The position numbers and the translations under genes are program-made. DNA of 64,000 nt from Saccharum officinarum (taxonomy: Eukaryota; Streptophyta; Magnoliopsida; Poales; Poaceae): positions 9,326,346 through 9,390,345 of the forward strand of contig CM036215.1 in the NCBI GenBank assembly GCA_020631735.1, written 5' to 3'. Each line of letters begins with the position of its first letter. Positions within the stretch are counted from its first letter, which is position 1. The notes under the pieces are model-generated. The model was not told where the DNA came from, did no database searches, and saw only the letters and a program-made list of their open reading frames with translations. This document shows, piece by piece, positions 11,287 to 22,096 of the stretch.

Positions 11287-11680
11287 GGTTTTTTTAGCCT
11301 TCTTCTAGCTCACTCATAGCAGTTAGCTCTTCATTATTAATATATGGTGCATTTGTCACTCTTACAGAATTTCTTGGTTCTTGTGCCCAAGCTAGCTGTA
11401 AGCTTACAACCAACCTCTCCTCTCTCTCCTCTCATCTCTCGACCTCAACATTTAGCTAGCCTCCATCCTATTATTATACTTACTCTAAGTCTGTAATTCG
11501 TAATATACCACATAGAGGCGCATGCACCTCGAAGAAAACGTGAATTAATTAACGGATACGGTGGATTATCCACAGAATAGTCACCACTTTTGGTGCCACG
11601 CACGACGAGCGTGTTCTTGTTTTTTTCATTCAATCGTTGTAATTAATAAAACAAAAAATAAGGAAGAGGAAAAAACTAAT
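11287..11680. other. No recognisable gene
   Basis: A CT-rich run lies at 11405-11440. The minus frame 11445-11633 is not supported as a gene. Confidence 0.35.
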
Positions 11681-11970
11681 CTCTCTGTCCCAAAAAGAAT
11701 CAATTTCTAGTCCAAAAATTTATCTCCGAAAGAATCGATTTCTAAAGGTGAACGGTCCACCTATCCACGTTAATCCCTCTCGTAATCTGGGTTGCATTTA
11801 ACCTAACCTCTCTCTCATACGCTACTATTGGATACTTTAAACGGCACTACTTAATTAGGCTTCTTGATAACTGGAGAGCTATTAAAGTTCAACACAATGA
11901 GGGGTAATATGATCTTTTATCTTCTTTGTTAATCTGTTCTAAAATTAATAGAAATTTATTTTAAGAGGGG
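11681..11970. mobile_element. Stowaway-like MITE, inverted relative without insert
   Basis: Read on the minus strand it parallels 10208-10630 along its length, but lacks the 119-bp insert: the site reads GTTGAACTTTAATAGC without interruption near 11875-11893. Confidence 0.65.
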
Positions 11971-12336
11971 AAGCTAGAGCATAGCACAACGAAAACAGCG
12001 ATGTAGAGCCTGTTCACTTTGCTGAAAAGCCATGACTGAAAATACTGTTCGCTGATTTGTTATGAGAGAAAAATATTGTTTTAACTAAAAAAAAATAAGT
12101 TGAAAAGTACAGATTATAAGATAAATGATCAGAGCTTATTAAAAGGGAGGTCCACGTCCAGTGTGGCTCATCAATGGATCCAAATGCAGCGCCGTGATGA
12201 GAAAGCCGATCTCCAATGCAATACAACCATACTTAACGTCGTGAATTGCGATGGTACTGTACTGTACGTACATCTCATCTCACAACCTCACCCGCCGTCG
12301 ACCAAACAAACAACAACGTCGGTCGGCATCATCGCA
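11971..12336. other. No recognisable gene
   Basis: Short frames only. A weak inverted similarity of CTGAAAAG-type sequence is seen near 12015-12120, but no clear element. Confidence 0.35.
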
Positions 12337-12653
12337 GGCTGTGTTTAGATAAAGAAGTTTTCACGAAAAACTACAGTAACGAATCTTGCGGCATATACAT
12401 GAAGTATTAAATATAAACAAAAAAAAATCTTTGCATAGTTTGGTTGAAAATCACGAGATGAATGTTTTGAGCCTAATTAGTCCGTGATTTAACACTAATG
12501 TGCTAATAACGAATTAATTAGGCTTAATAAATTCGTCTTGCGCTTTCCAAGTAAACTATGTAATTAGTTTTTTTATTAGTATCTGAAAATCTCTTCCGAC
12601 GTCATACGATGTAACGTTTTTTTCAAAAAATTTTCAACGACTAAACCCACCCA
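12337..12653. mobile_element. Grass MITE with GTGTTTAG / CTAAAC ends
   Basis: Ends GGCTGTGTTTAGAT and CTAAACCCACC with the family core CCTAATTAGTCC...TTAATTAGGCTTAATAAATTCGTC (two separate parts). The target duplication is not clear. Confidence 0.6.
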
Positions 12654-12920
12654 GTGACAGTGACCATCATCGTCGGCAGGGCACATCATGACGTTGGCAC
12701 ATGCATGCATGCATGGTACGACCACGGCCACGCGGCAGGCACGAGCGGCGCCCGTGTGCTACGGCGCTGGAACCGTTCGTTCGGGCCGGGCCGCCGGGGG
12801 AACAAGCAACGACGCCGTGACGGCATTCATGAGCATGACCAGCACTGCTCTACTAGTACTAGTAGGCTAGCTACTCCGACGCAGATGGATGCAGCTGCAT
12901 TTGCCTGCATTGGTCAAGGA
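12654..12920. other. No recognisable gene
   Basis: GC-rich spacer with a (CATG)n run near 12704-12715. The plus frames here are short and unsupported. Confidence 0.3.
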
Positions 12921-13268
12921 GGCCTTTTAACGCGTTGATTAGTTTCCACCTAAAATTTTTTCATCCGTCACATTGAATATTTAGACGTATACATAAAACA
13001 TTAAATATAGATAAAAAAACTAATTATACAATTTGCATGGAAACCGCGAGACAAATCTTTTAAACCTAATTAGTCCATGACTAGCCATAATTGCTACAGT
13101 AACATGCATGTGCTAATGTCGGATTAATTAGGCTTAATAAATTCGTCTCGCGGTTTCCAGACGAGTTATGTAATTAGTTTTTTTATTAGTATCCGAACAT
13201 CCCTTTCGACATCTATGAAACATCTCATACGACACCTAAAACTTTTCATCCACCAACTAAACAATGCC
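12921..13268. mobile_element. Second member of the GTTTAG-ended MITE family
   Basis: Shares the AATTAGTCC and TTAGGCTTAATAAATTCGTC core with 12337-12653. Ends are degenerate (GGCCTTTTAACG, left; AACAATGCC, right). Confidence 0.6.
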
Positions 13269-13348
13269 TTATTAACCATAGGCCTCGCGCCGCCCATGTG
13301 ATGGATGCCCTATGAATACTGTACTAGAATAGGAAGGACAGGGTTACT

Positions 13349-13558
13349 GGGCCTGTTTGAGTGGAGATTCCATGTCACTATTTCCAATACATCCAGATTT
13401 TTGAAATAGTATAGAAGAGTTTCATCCCCATGAAACTCTCTACTTGCATGAAACTCTCTCTACTTGCATGAAACTCTTATCATCTCTCTTCATTAATACG
13501 GTGCCACATCAGCATAGTTAATGCCTATGAAACTCTGATGAAACCCCATTTATCACTG
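13349..13558. mobile_element. Tourist-like MITE, third copy of the 10.3-kb family
   Basis: Contains the same blocks as 11145-11283 (CATGAAACTC..., GGTGCCACATCAG..., CTCTGATGAAACCCC) and an internally repeated CATGAAACTCTCTACTTG. Confidence 0.65.
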
Positions 13559-13596
13559 GTTAGGTTGTCGAGACTCGAGACTAGCTTAATTACCTA

Positions 13597-14316
13597 CTAG
13601 AAACAACGTGCGGCGTTGCCGCGCGGCCTCATGGGATGGTACCAGTTGTGTAGGAGCATAGATCAATTATTGATTAATTTTTTAGCAGGCAGGGTGTCTA
13701 ACATTTTGAGGCAGTTTGTTATGCGTTTATATTGCTACGGACCCCTTTTTTTCAAACAATGTTTTATAATTTGGAGATTTGGCTACCGTAGGTTTTAGCG
13801 ATTATTTATAAGCGTAATAGAATACGCAGTAGGTGTCATGGAGTATTCTTTTTTATGACAAAGAAGAGGCGAAAAATATTTAGATACGTTCTAGATTTGT
13901 TTTAGTCTATTTATGAATTTTCTGGAATTTATTTGCAAAGAAAAATGGTCTACTTTGTGTGTTTGTGAAAATGACCTTAAATTACCGAAAAGGATTATAA
14001 TATTTAGGGTTTTTTTGTGGTAGAATTATCGGAGTCGGAGGTAGGATGAATAAGGTATAGACTTTCTAAATTTATCGGCGAAATGTGAACGAGAGGAATC
14101 TAGGTTTTTTTTTATGACAGTGAAGAGGCAAAAAAATATTTAGGTATGTTCTAGGTTGCTTCTAGTTTATTTATGTTTTTTTTTTAAATTTTCTACAAAC
14201 GAGAAGGACTTATTTTGATGTTCCGGGTACATTTCTCGTGTGCGCGTAGCAAAGGTGCAGGAACAGTGACAAACAATGATAAACAGTGTATAAACAGTAG
14301 ATGAAAGGGTCAACTT

Positions 14317-14393
<77 letters not shown>
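13597..14393 (-). mobile_element. Helitron-like non-autonomous element
   Basis: On the minus strand a GC hairpin (GCGCGGC AAC GCCGCAC) is followed after a few bases by CTAG (13597-13600) and a host T, the Helitron 3' end. The 5' end appears to lie in the TA array at its right edge. The interior has a diverged direct repeat (13856-13940 and 14117-14205). No Rep/helicase. Confidence 0.45.
14322..14393. repeat. (TA)n microsatellite, about 72 bp
   Basis: Uninterrupted TA dinucleotides. Confidence 0.97.
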
Positions 14394-14398
<5 letters not shown>

Positions 14399-14453
14399 AG
14401 CAAACTTACAGTAACATATAATGTAAACTAAGTAAATAAATTTTATGCACTAA

Positions 14454-14682
14454 GGGCCCGTTTGGTTTGGAAGAGTTAAAGTTTAACTCCCATCACATCA
14501 ATGTTCCCTCAAATGCATAGAGTACTAAATATCGACTAATTACATGCATGTCGGCACAGATTAGGAGTAGTTTACGAGACGAATCTATTAAGTCTAATTA
14601 GTCCAAGATTGAAAACTTTTTGTCAAATAAGACGAAAGTGCTACCGTGTTTGTTAAACTTTAACACTCAAACCAAACAGGGC
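14454..14682. mobile_element. MITE with GGGCCCGTTTGG / CCAAACAGGGC ends
   Basis: Inverted ends GGGCCCGTTTGGTTTGG and AAACCAAACAGGGC with the grass-MITE core GACGAATCTATTAAGTC...AATTAGTCC. The flanking triplets TAA and AAA do not match exactly. Confidence 0.65.
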
Positions 14683-14973
14683 AAATCTCTATATATACAC
14701 TAAAAAAATGCTCAGGAGTTGTGTCCTATGGCCAGCCAGCCAGGTGCTCAAAGTGCCGCGCCTGGTTTTCTAGTCATATCCCATCTACCTCCAGCCTGTG
14801 TGCACTAGATCTAACGTGTCGTAAATTTCTGGTTGAAGATGTTGCTCTGCCTCTCGTGAACTTCCGGTCAAGAGTACAAGAAATAGCTAAATTCTGTTTC
14901 AATTCCAGTTGATTAATAATTTATTCATGCATGTGTGGTAACTGCAGTAGTCTCATACGACCGGAAACAGTAT

Positions 14974-15290
14974 CTTTGCCGAGTGTTATATGCTTTGCCG
15001 AGCGCCAAATATCGGGCTCTCGGCAAAGAATCCTTTGCCGAGAGCCTGCGCTCGGCAAACATTGGCTCTCGCCAAATACTAGCTTTGCCGAGAGCTCGAC
15101 TCTCGGCAAAGATTGGCTCTCGGCAAAGCCAAAATTTGCCGAGAGCTCGACTCTCGGTAAACAAAAAAATCTCGGCAAAGCCCCAACCCCACAAACGTCA
15201 CCCTTACGCCGTCATCTTTGCCGAGAGCCTGCTGTTAGGCTCTCGGCAAAATATTTTCTTTGCCGAGAGCCGCATCCAAGGCTCTCGGCA
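14974..15290. repeat. Left subterminal repeat cluster A
   Basis: Many CTTTGCCGAG and CTCGGCAAAG motifs in alternating orientation. In known CACTA elements such motifs are TnpA binding sites; that role here is inferred. Confidence 0.85.
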
Positions 15291-16240
15291 TATTTTTTTT
15301 TTTGGATTTTTGGTCCCAAATTTTTTGTGCAGCCTTGCTACAGTACTAGAAGCCAAGATTTGAAATTTGGTGTATTTTCCATCCCTCTTGCTATATTTTA
15401 TGTATTTTTTTCATTTTCTTGATTTTTTCCGCAAGACGCACATTTGTACTGCAGGTGCATGAAATAATGAATCTCAGCGATTCAAAAAATTATATTCATT
15501 CTTCTGAGGGTATTTCGACGCCGTATCTTGGGACAGATGTGGAAACTCGACCATCTCGTGCACGCGACATGGCGACCAAGTTGCGTGAGATTTGATTTAA
15601 AAATATATAAAATGTGAATGGAGTCGGAAAATCATGAAAATGGACGGCAGACCTTGACATCGCATGTAGAAGCTATAAAAAATTTTTGAAAATGTTTGAA
15701 GCAAGTTGTGCCGTAAGATGGTTGAAACCCTTAGATCTCCACATGTGATAAACAAGATATCGCATGCGGAGATCTCAGGGTTTCAACCATCTTGTGTCAC
15801 AATTTGCTTCAAACATGTTCAAATTTTTTTATAGCTTCTACATGCGATGTCAAGGCCTCCCGTCTATTTTCATGATTTTCCGACTCCATTCACATTTTAT
15901 ATATTTTTAAATCAAATCTCACGCAACTTGGTCGCCATGTCGCGTGCATGAGATGGTCGAGTTTCCGCGTTTGTCCCGAGATACGGCGTCGAAATAGCCT
16001 CGGAAGCATGAATATCATTTTTTAAATCGCTAAGATTCATTATTTCATGCACCTGCAGTTCAAATGTGCGTCTTGCGGGAAAAATAAAGAAAATAAAGAA
16101 AATGCGCGAAATATAGCAAGATGCATGGAAAATACACCAAATTTCAAATATGGCCACCTAGTACTATATCAAGGCTGCAGGAAAAAAATTAGGAGCAAAA
16201 ATAAAAAAAATATATATATATTTTGCCGAGAGCCTCCTAA
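15270..16240. repeat. ~0.97-kb palindrome (arms ~480 bp)
   Basis: The sequence reads outwards symmetrically from about 15754, with a loop of only a few bases near 15749-15757. Matching pairs include GTTGAAACCC (15721) with GGGTTTCAAC (ends 15787), GCAAGACGCAC (15431) with GTGCGTCTTGC (ends 16076), and GGCTCTCGGCA (15280) with TGCCGAGAGCC (ends 16234). The arms differ by scattered substitutions. The transcript would fold into a long hairpin. Confidence 0.92.
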
Positions 16241-16487
16241 AGCTCTCGGCAAAGATCATCTTTGCTGAGAGCCTGGGCTTGGGGGCTCTCGGCAAAGAAA
16301 ATCAAAAAAATAAAAACTCTTTGCCGAGAGCCGCTTGACCTAGCTCTCGGCAAAGAACGCCGGCAAATGAAATAAAAAAAAGAACCTCTTTGCCGAGAGC
16401 TTTAGGAGGCTGGGGCTCTCGGCAAAGAAAATAAAAAAAAACCCTAAACCCTTTGCCGAGAGCCGTCTGATCTAGCTCTTGGCAAAG
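16222..16487. repeat. Left subterminal repeat cluster B
   Basis: TTTGCCGAGAGC / GCTCTCGGCAAAG motifs in alternating orientation, on the transposase side of the palindrome. Confidence 0.85.
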
Positions 16488-16507
16488 GGGTTCGTACATT
16501 TAAAAAA

Positions 16508-16960
16508 AACCCGCCCCTCTCACCCCTCACACACGCGCCCCTCTGCCCCTCACCCGACCCGCCGCCGCCCGGCCGCGCCCCCGCCCCCGCCCCTGCCCCC
16601 GCGCCGGCGCCACCGCGCCCCCGCACGTCCGCTCCCCCGCCCCGCCCGAGCGCGCGCCCCGCCCTGGCCCGGCCGCGCCCCCGCCCCTGCCCCCGCGCCG
16701 GCGCCACCGCGCCCCCGCACGTCCGCTCCCCCGCCCGGCCACGCCCCCGCACGTCCGCTCCCCCGCCCCCGCCCGAGCGCGCGCCCCGCCCCTGGCCGTT
16801 CCCCGCCCGTCCGACCGGTTGGAGAGGAGGCCGAGAGGGGGAGTAGGTGGAGGAGAAGGACAATAGGAGGTGGAAGAAGAGGGGGAGGAGGAGCTCGCCC
16901 CGGCCGTCCAAGATCCGGTGGAGGAGGGAGGAGGAGCTCGCCGCGGACCTCGCGTCGTCC
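16508..16960. repeat. GC-rich low-complexity block
   Basis: CCCGCCCC/CGCGCC-rich runs with internal direct repeats (CGCACGTCCGCTCCC occurs three times between 16620 and 16765). It may be the promoter/first exon of the transposase transcript. The overlapping open frames are not genes. Confidence 0.6.
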
Positions 16961-17429
16961 CCACAGCCGTGTATGCATCCATCTCATCTCAGATCTCACA
17001 TAGGAGAAGTGGCAGTATCAATTGTTTGGTCATGTTTAGTAGTAATCCACTCACATGTCTATTAAATTCTCTATTGTTAGCTGTTTGTTTGCTAGTGTTA
17101 CCTTGTCTTCTTTCAGTAAAGTACAATGAGAAGTGAGATTAATTCTAACGAAAAACAGAAACCTTGTGCTGCTGCCATACAATGTGCCTGGACTCTGAAC
17201 TTTTAAACTGGGGATGGTGAGAGATGGAAATTTGAATTGGATAGGTACCTTCCATTGGCATCGTACACGCCCGAATCACCAACGCGTGTCCACACAGATA
17301 TTTAAGTTTGACTCTAAAACATATTGGAATAGATGGCGATCATTCCACAAATCTCCGAGCAACAAATTATTCATGTGACTGTGCAACAAGCCATGCATCT
17401 CGTTGCAACACACATGACATTTGCTAGTA
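16961..17429. other. Likely 5' transcribed region of the CACTA element
   Basis: No coding domain. Spacer between the GC-rich block and the nested MITE. An untranslated exon or intron is plausible but no junction can be proved. Confidence 0.3.
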
Positions 17430-17673
17430 CTCCCTCCATCCCTGTCATTCTCACTACCCAAGTAAAATATTTTAAACTTTAGCCAAATATTTAAGAAAAT
17501 ATTAATATTTATGGAATATAATTAGTACCATTAGATAGATTGTTGAATATATTTTCATAATAACCTTATTTGGAGATACAAATATTGCTAATATTTTCTA
17601 GGAACCTATTCAATGTTTAAAAAGTTTGAGCAGCACAAAACCTATAGCAACACTTTTTATGGGATAGAGGGAG
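17430..17673. mobile_element. Stowaway MITE (244 bp) nested in the CACTA element
   Basis: Ends CTCCCTCCATCCC and GGGATAGAGGGAG, flanked by TA at 17428-17429 and 17674-17675: the Stowaway/Mariner pattern. Confidence 0.85.
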
Positions 17674-18345
17674 TACAACATACAAGAGAAATATGTTTGA
17701 GTTTATTAGATCGTACATTGTAATTATGTCCTATACAATGGTTGGCAACTGATGCCCGTAGTGACATTCAAACCATCAACTTTCCCATAGAAGGGGAATA
17801 ATCTACTATATATAAAGAAAATGAATCTGTATCCTAGAATTCATGTCTTAGCATATAATCTAGCCCCTCTGTATTTCATCAATGCGATGTGCACAAAATA
17901 TATGATTGAGCCTCAGTCTTCCACTTGTAGTCGGTGAAGACTTGCCTCAACTGGGTCATTCATCCGTGTTAACCTGCACTGGAACATTATACATATGTGG
18001 ACAGGTCCAAGTAAATGCATACATATGTTTAGTGCTGGTGCAGTGACAACGCGAGGCAGCAAACGATGTGCAGTTGGGCTGCACCGGCTGCCCATTCTGT
18101 GTGCTGACTGCTGGGTACATCCGTACATGTGCATCTTGTGACTCGATCATGCATCTGGTGGTGGTGTGTCTTGATATACGGTTGATTTGCTTGCAGGATA
18201 AACAATGTTCAAAGGTTTGGATAGATAGATGTCACGATGTCATGCTTGATTATGGCTTAAACAATGTTCAAAGGTTTGTGTGCTTGATTATGGCTTGATC
18301 ATGCACTTGGATGTAGATGTAAGTACTCGGATGGATGACAGTAGG
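17674..18345. other. Spacer upstream of the TnpD gene
   Basis: No gene. A short duplication (AACAATGTTCAAAGGTTTG and GCTTGATTATGGCTT) lies within 18200-18300. Confidence 0.35.
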
Positions 18346-21300
18346 ATGGATGACCGTCAGTGGATGTACTCGGGCCGCAGAAGCAAGAGTGATTTCAGTG
18401 ATGAATGGTTGCACAAGACAGATGCTTTCTTGAACCATGCATTTGGCCCGGCTCGGCGAGGAGAGATGAAAGTATTGTGCCCGTGCAGCAGATGTGGGAA
18501 CCGACGAAGGCAAGACAAGGAGAACATGGGTAAACATCTTCTGAACCATGGATTCACGCCGGACTACACCCGGTGGATCTACCATGGTGAAGTACATCAT
18601 TTGAGAGAGGAGGCGGTGCGACCACGTATGCAGGACTTTGATGCTGATGCTGGGGTAGCAGACCTGTTAGATGACTTCCAACAAGCACAGTACGCTGCAG
18701 GACGTACGGAGGAGGAGATGGAGAAGACCGCAAAGGCGTTCTACGACATGATGTCTTCGGCACAGAAACCCCTTCATGATCGAACAACGGTTTCTCAACT
18801 GGATGCCATTGGTCGTGTGATGGGGTTCAAGTCCCAGTTCAACCTGAGTCGAGAAGCGTTCGATGGTATGTTGGCCCTATTTGGTAGCATGCTTCCGGAC
18901 GGCCACATATTGCCAAAGAGCCTGTACGAGTCACAGAAACTGCTTCGTGCACTGAAGATGTCGTATGAGCAGATACATGCATGTCCAAATGGGTGCGTCC
19001 TCTTCAGAAAAGATCTCAAGGATGCAGGTTACTGTCCGAAGTGTAAAGTGTCGAGATACATGGAGGTAGATGATGGTGAAGGCCTGAAGAGACAACTTTC
19101 TATCCCCATGAAAGTCCTGCGTTACCTGCCGTTCACACCGAGGATCCAACGTCTCTACATGACCGAGGAATCCGCGAAACAGATGAGATGGCACAAACAG
19201 GGTACACGATACAATCCTGAGAAGATGGTACATCCCGCCGATGGTGAAGCATGGGTCCACTTTGATCGCATTCATCATGACAAAACTAGAGAGGCTCGTA
19301 ATGTTCGTGTTGCGTTTGCTACAGACGGTTTCAACCCCTATGGACTCATGGCTGCCCCCTACACCTGTTGGCCCGTCTTCGTTATCCCCCTCAATCTTCC
19401 CCCCGGCGTCCTATTTCAACGTCATACTGTCTTCTTGTCGTTGATAATTCCTGGACACCCGGGGAATAACATGGGTGTGTACATGGAGCCTCTGATTGAT
19501 GAATTGGAAACTGCTTGGAACAAAGGGGTATTGACATACGACCGAGCTTCAAGGTCAAACTTCACAATGCATATCTGGTACCAGTACTCACTGCATGACT
19601 ACCTGGCATATGGGATATTCTGTGCCTGGTGTGTCCACGGCAAGTTCTCATGCCCGGTTTGCAAGACAGCTATGAGATTTATCTGGTTGAAGAAGGGTGG
19701 CAAGTATTCGGCGTTCGACCAACATCGACAATTCCTGCCTCTTGACCATCCTTTCAGACAAGACACCAAGAACTTCACCAAAGGGGTCATGGTGACAGAT
19801 CCGCCACCCCGGATGCTGACCGGTGCCGAGGTTCATGCTCAAATAGATGCTCTCAAGTTCAATGAAAGAGACGGTCGTTTTGCGGGGTATGGTAAGGAAC
19901 ATATGTGGACGCATAAGTCAGGCTTGGAAAGGCTCCCCTATTACGATGACCTTCTTCTGCCACATAATATTGATGTAATGCACACTGAAAAGAACATCGC
20001 TGAGGCACTTTGGGGAACACTCATGGACACTGAAAAGTCCAAGGACAACCCTAAGGCTAGATTAGACCTGGCACTCTTGTGCGATAGACCAAAGCAAGAG
20101 ATGCGGTCTCCTCAACCCGGCAGGAGATGGACACGGCCCAAGGCCGATTTCGTCTTGAGCAGGCCACAAAGGAAAGAAATACTTCAATGGATCCAGACAT
20201 TGACGTTCCCTGATGGATATGCAGCGAATCTGAGGAGAGGAGTCAACTTATCTAGTCTGCGAGTCCTAGGAATGAAGAGTCATGACTTCCACGTATGGAT
20301 CGAGCGCCTTCTTCCGGCGATGGTTCGAGGCTATGTTCCTGAGCCTATGTGGGTTGTCCTGGCAGAGTTGAGCTATTTGTTCCGCCAACTTTGTGCCAAG
20401 GAGATATCTCGGTCCGTCATTGCAGACTTGGAGAAAGCTGCACCTGTGTTGATCTGTAAGCTAGAGAAGATCTTTCCACCAGGCTTCTTCACTCCGATGT
20501 TGCATTTGATCGTACACCTCCCTAATGAGGTTCGAATGGGAGGGCCTGTGCATTGCCGTTGGTGCTATCCAGTCGAGAGAAATCTGAAGACTCTTCACAA
20601 GAAATGTAGAAACAAAGCCAAAATTGAGGCTTCCATTGCAGAGGCATTCATTCTAGAGGAGGTATCAAACTTCACTGAACAATACTACTCCGAGAACCTT
20701 CCTAGCGTGCATAATGCACCCCCTCGTTACAATGCTGGAGAAAATGAATCGAGTCTTAGCCTTTTCCGAGGCCAGCAAGGCGCGACAAGTGGATCCACAG
20801 TTAAGCAGTTGAACTATGAAGAGTGGCGAAAGATCATGCTATACGTGCTTACCAACCTTGATGAGGTGCAGCCGTACATGGGGTAAGTTCTCAACTATGT
20901 TCATTCAATTCGCCGACACTATTCTGCATCAAACACCCTTGTTTTTCTTCCGTACAGGGAATTTCTTCATCAGTTCTGGAATGGGCCAAGGCCTCCTTCT
21001 GACCCGGTAGCCGAAACCCTAATTGCAAATGGGGCGGGGCAAGGGAGGCCCGATTTCATTTCTTGGTTCCGACAGAAGGTCCTGTCCAACCGAGGTCATA
21101 CTTAGTCCGACATTCCAACTTGCTCCTATGTTCGGACTTAATAACGTTATACCTTGCTTCACCTTGCAGGCTCAGACCGATGCGTCTATGAGTCAAGAGC
21201 TGAGACAGGTTGCAAACGGCTTTGACCGTAGGGTCAAGTCATTTAACGGTTACGACGTGAATGGATATCGCTTCCACACAGCGATATACGAGCAGAGTCG

Positions 21301-21955
21301 GCCCAATCGGAAAACCACAAACAACGGAGTTTGTACTCCAGGCAATGACAACCGTGACTACTATGGAAGAATTGAAGAAATATATGAACTTTCATTTCAC
21401 GGTGACAAGCCTCTAAATCCTGTAATGTTCAAATGCCATTGGTTCGACCCTGGAGTAACGAGGCTCACACCAAATCTTGGGCTAGTTGAAATTCGACAGG
21501 ATTCTGTCTATCCAGGAGCCGATGTGTATATTGTGGCTCAATAGGCCACGCAGGTTTATTACACACCATATGCGTGCAAAAGCAAAGAGCATATCTTGGG
21601 TTGGTATATTGTGCACAAGATATCGCCACATGCTAAACTACCTCTCCCCAACGATGAGGATTATAACTTCAACACAAACACGTATGATGGGGAGTTCTTT
21701 CAAGAAGCTGGGTTACAAGGGACGTTCACGATAGACTTAACCGAAGCGATGGAAATGGAAGTAGAGAATGATGACGAGGACGCTGGGGATGAGGTGGTAA
21801 ATGAGAAGGACATACAAATGCTAGAACGATTCCTTTTAGGCGAAGCAAATGAAGACAACCTCCCGTCTTCGGATACTGAGGAGTACTTAGACATGGTTGA
21901 CAGCGATGATGACACTTATGCTCCGGCTAATCCCGATGATGCAGATTATTTCTAA
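18346..21955 (+). pseudogene. CACTA transposase, TnpD type (Tnp2, DUF4218, DUF4216)
   Basis: This is the catalytic transposase of the element. The main exon (to ~20882) starts best at MDDRQWMYSGRRS, since an N-terminal transposase-associated domain (CPCSRCGNRRR...HLLNHGF) follows at once. Tnp2 comes next, with FATDGFNPYG and LPHNIDVMHTEKN carrying candidate catalytic acids. DUF4218 follows (AELSYLFRQLCAKEI...MVHLP-like block, GPVHCRWCYPVERNL). A GT/AG intron 20883-20957 leads to EFLHQFWNGPRPP. A further intron before 21170 is out of phase with the obvious sites. DUF4216 (VFKCHWFDP-like) reaches DVYIVAQ, then TAG at 21542-21544; the same frame continues in an acidic tail to 21955. The TAG replaces a probable CAG and truncates the protein. 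The core is otherwise open for over 840 codons. Confidence 0.85.
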
Positions 21956-22096
21956 TTCACGTAATATTATGTTATATTCTACACCTGTTATGTTTTTTCT
22001 TAGGATCTAGGGTTTTATTTATTTTGCATATATTTCATTATGTTATTTCTAATACAATATTGTTTGTTCTGTTTAAATGCAGGAGGTCGAGCCAAG

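Noticed and set aside
16444..17003. Overlapping long open frames, Pro/Arg/Gly-rich
   Set aside because: Low-complexity GC-rich DNA opens several frames at once on both strands; no family resemblance.
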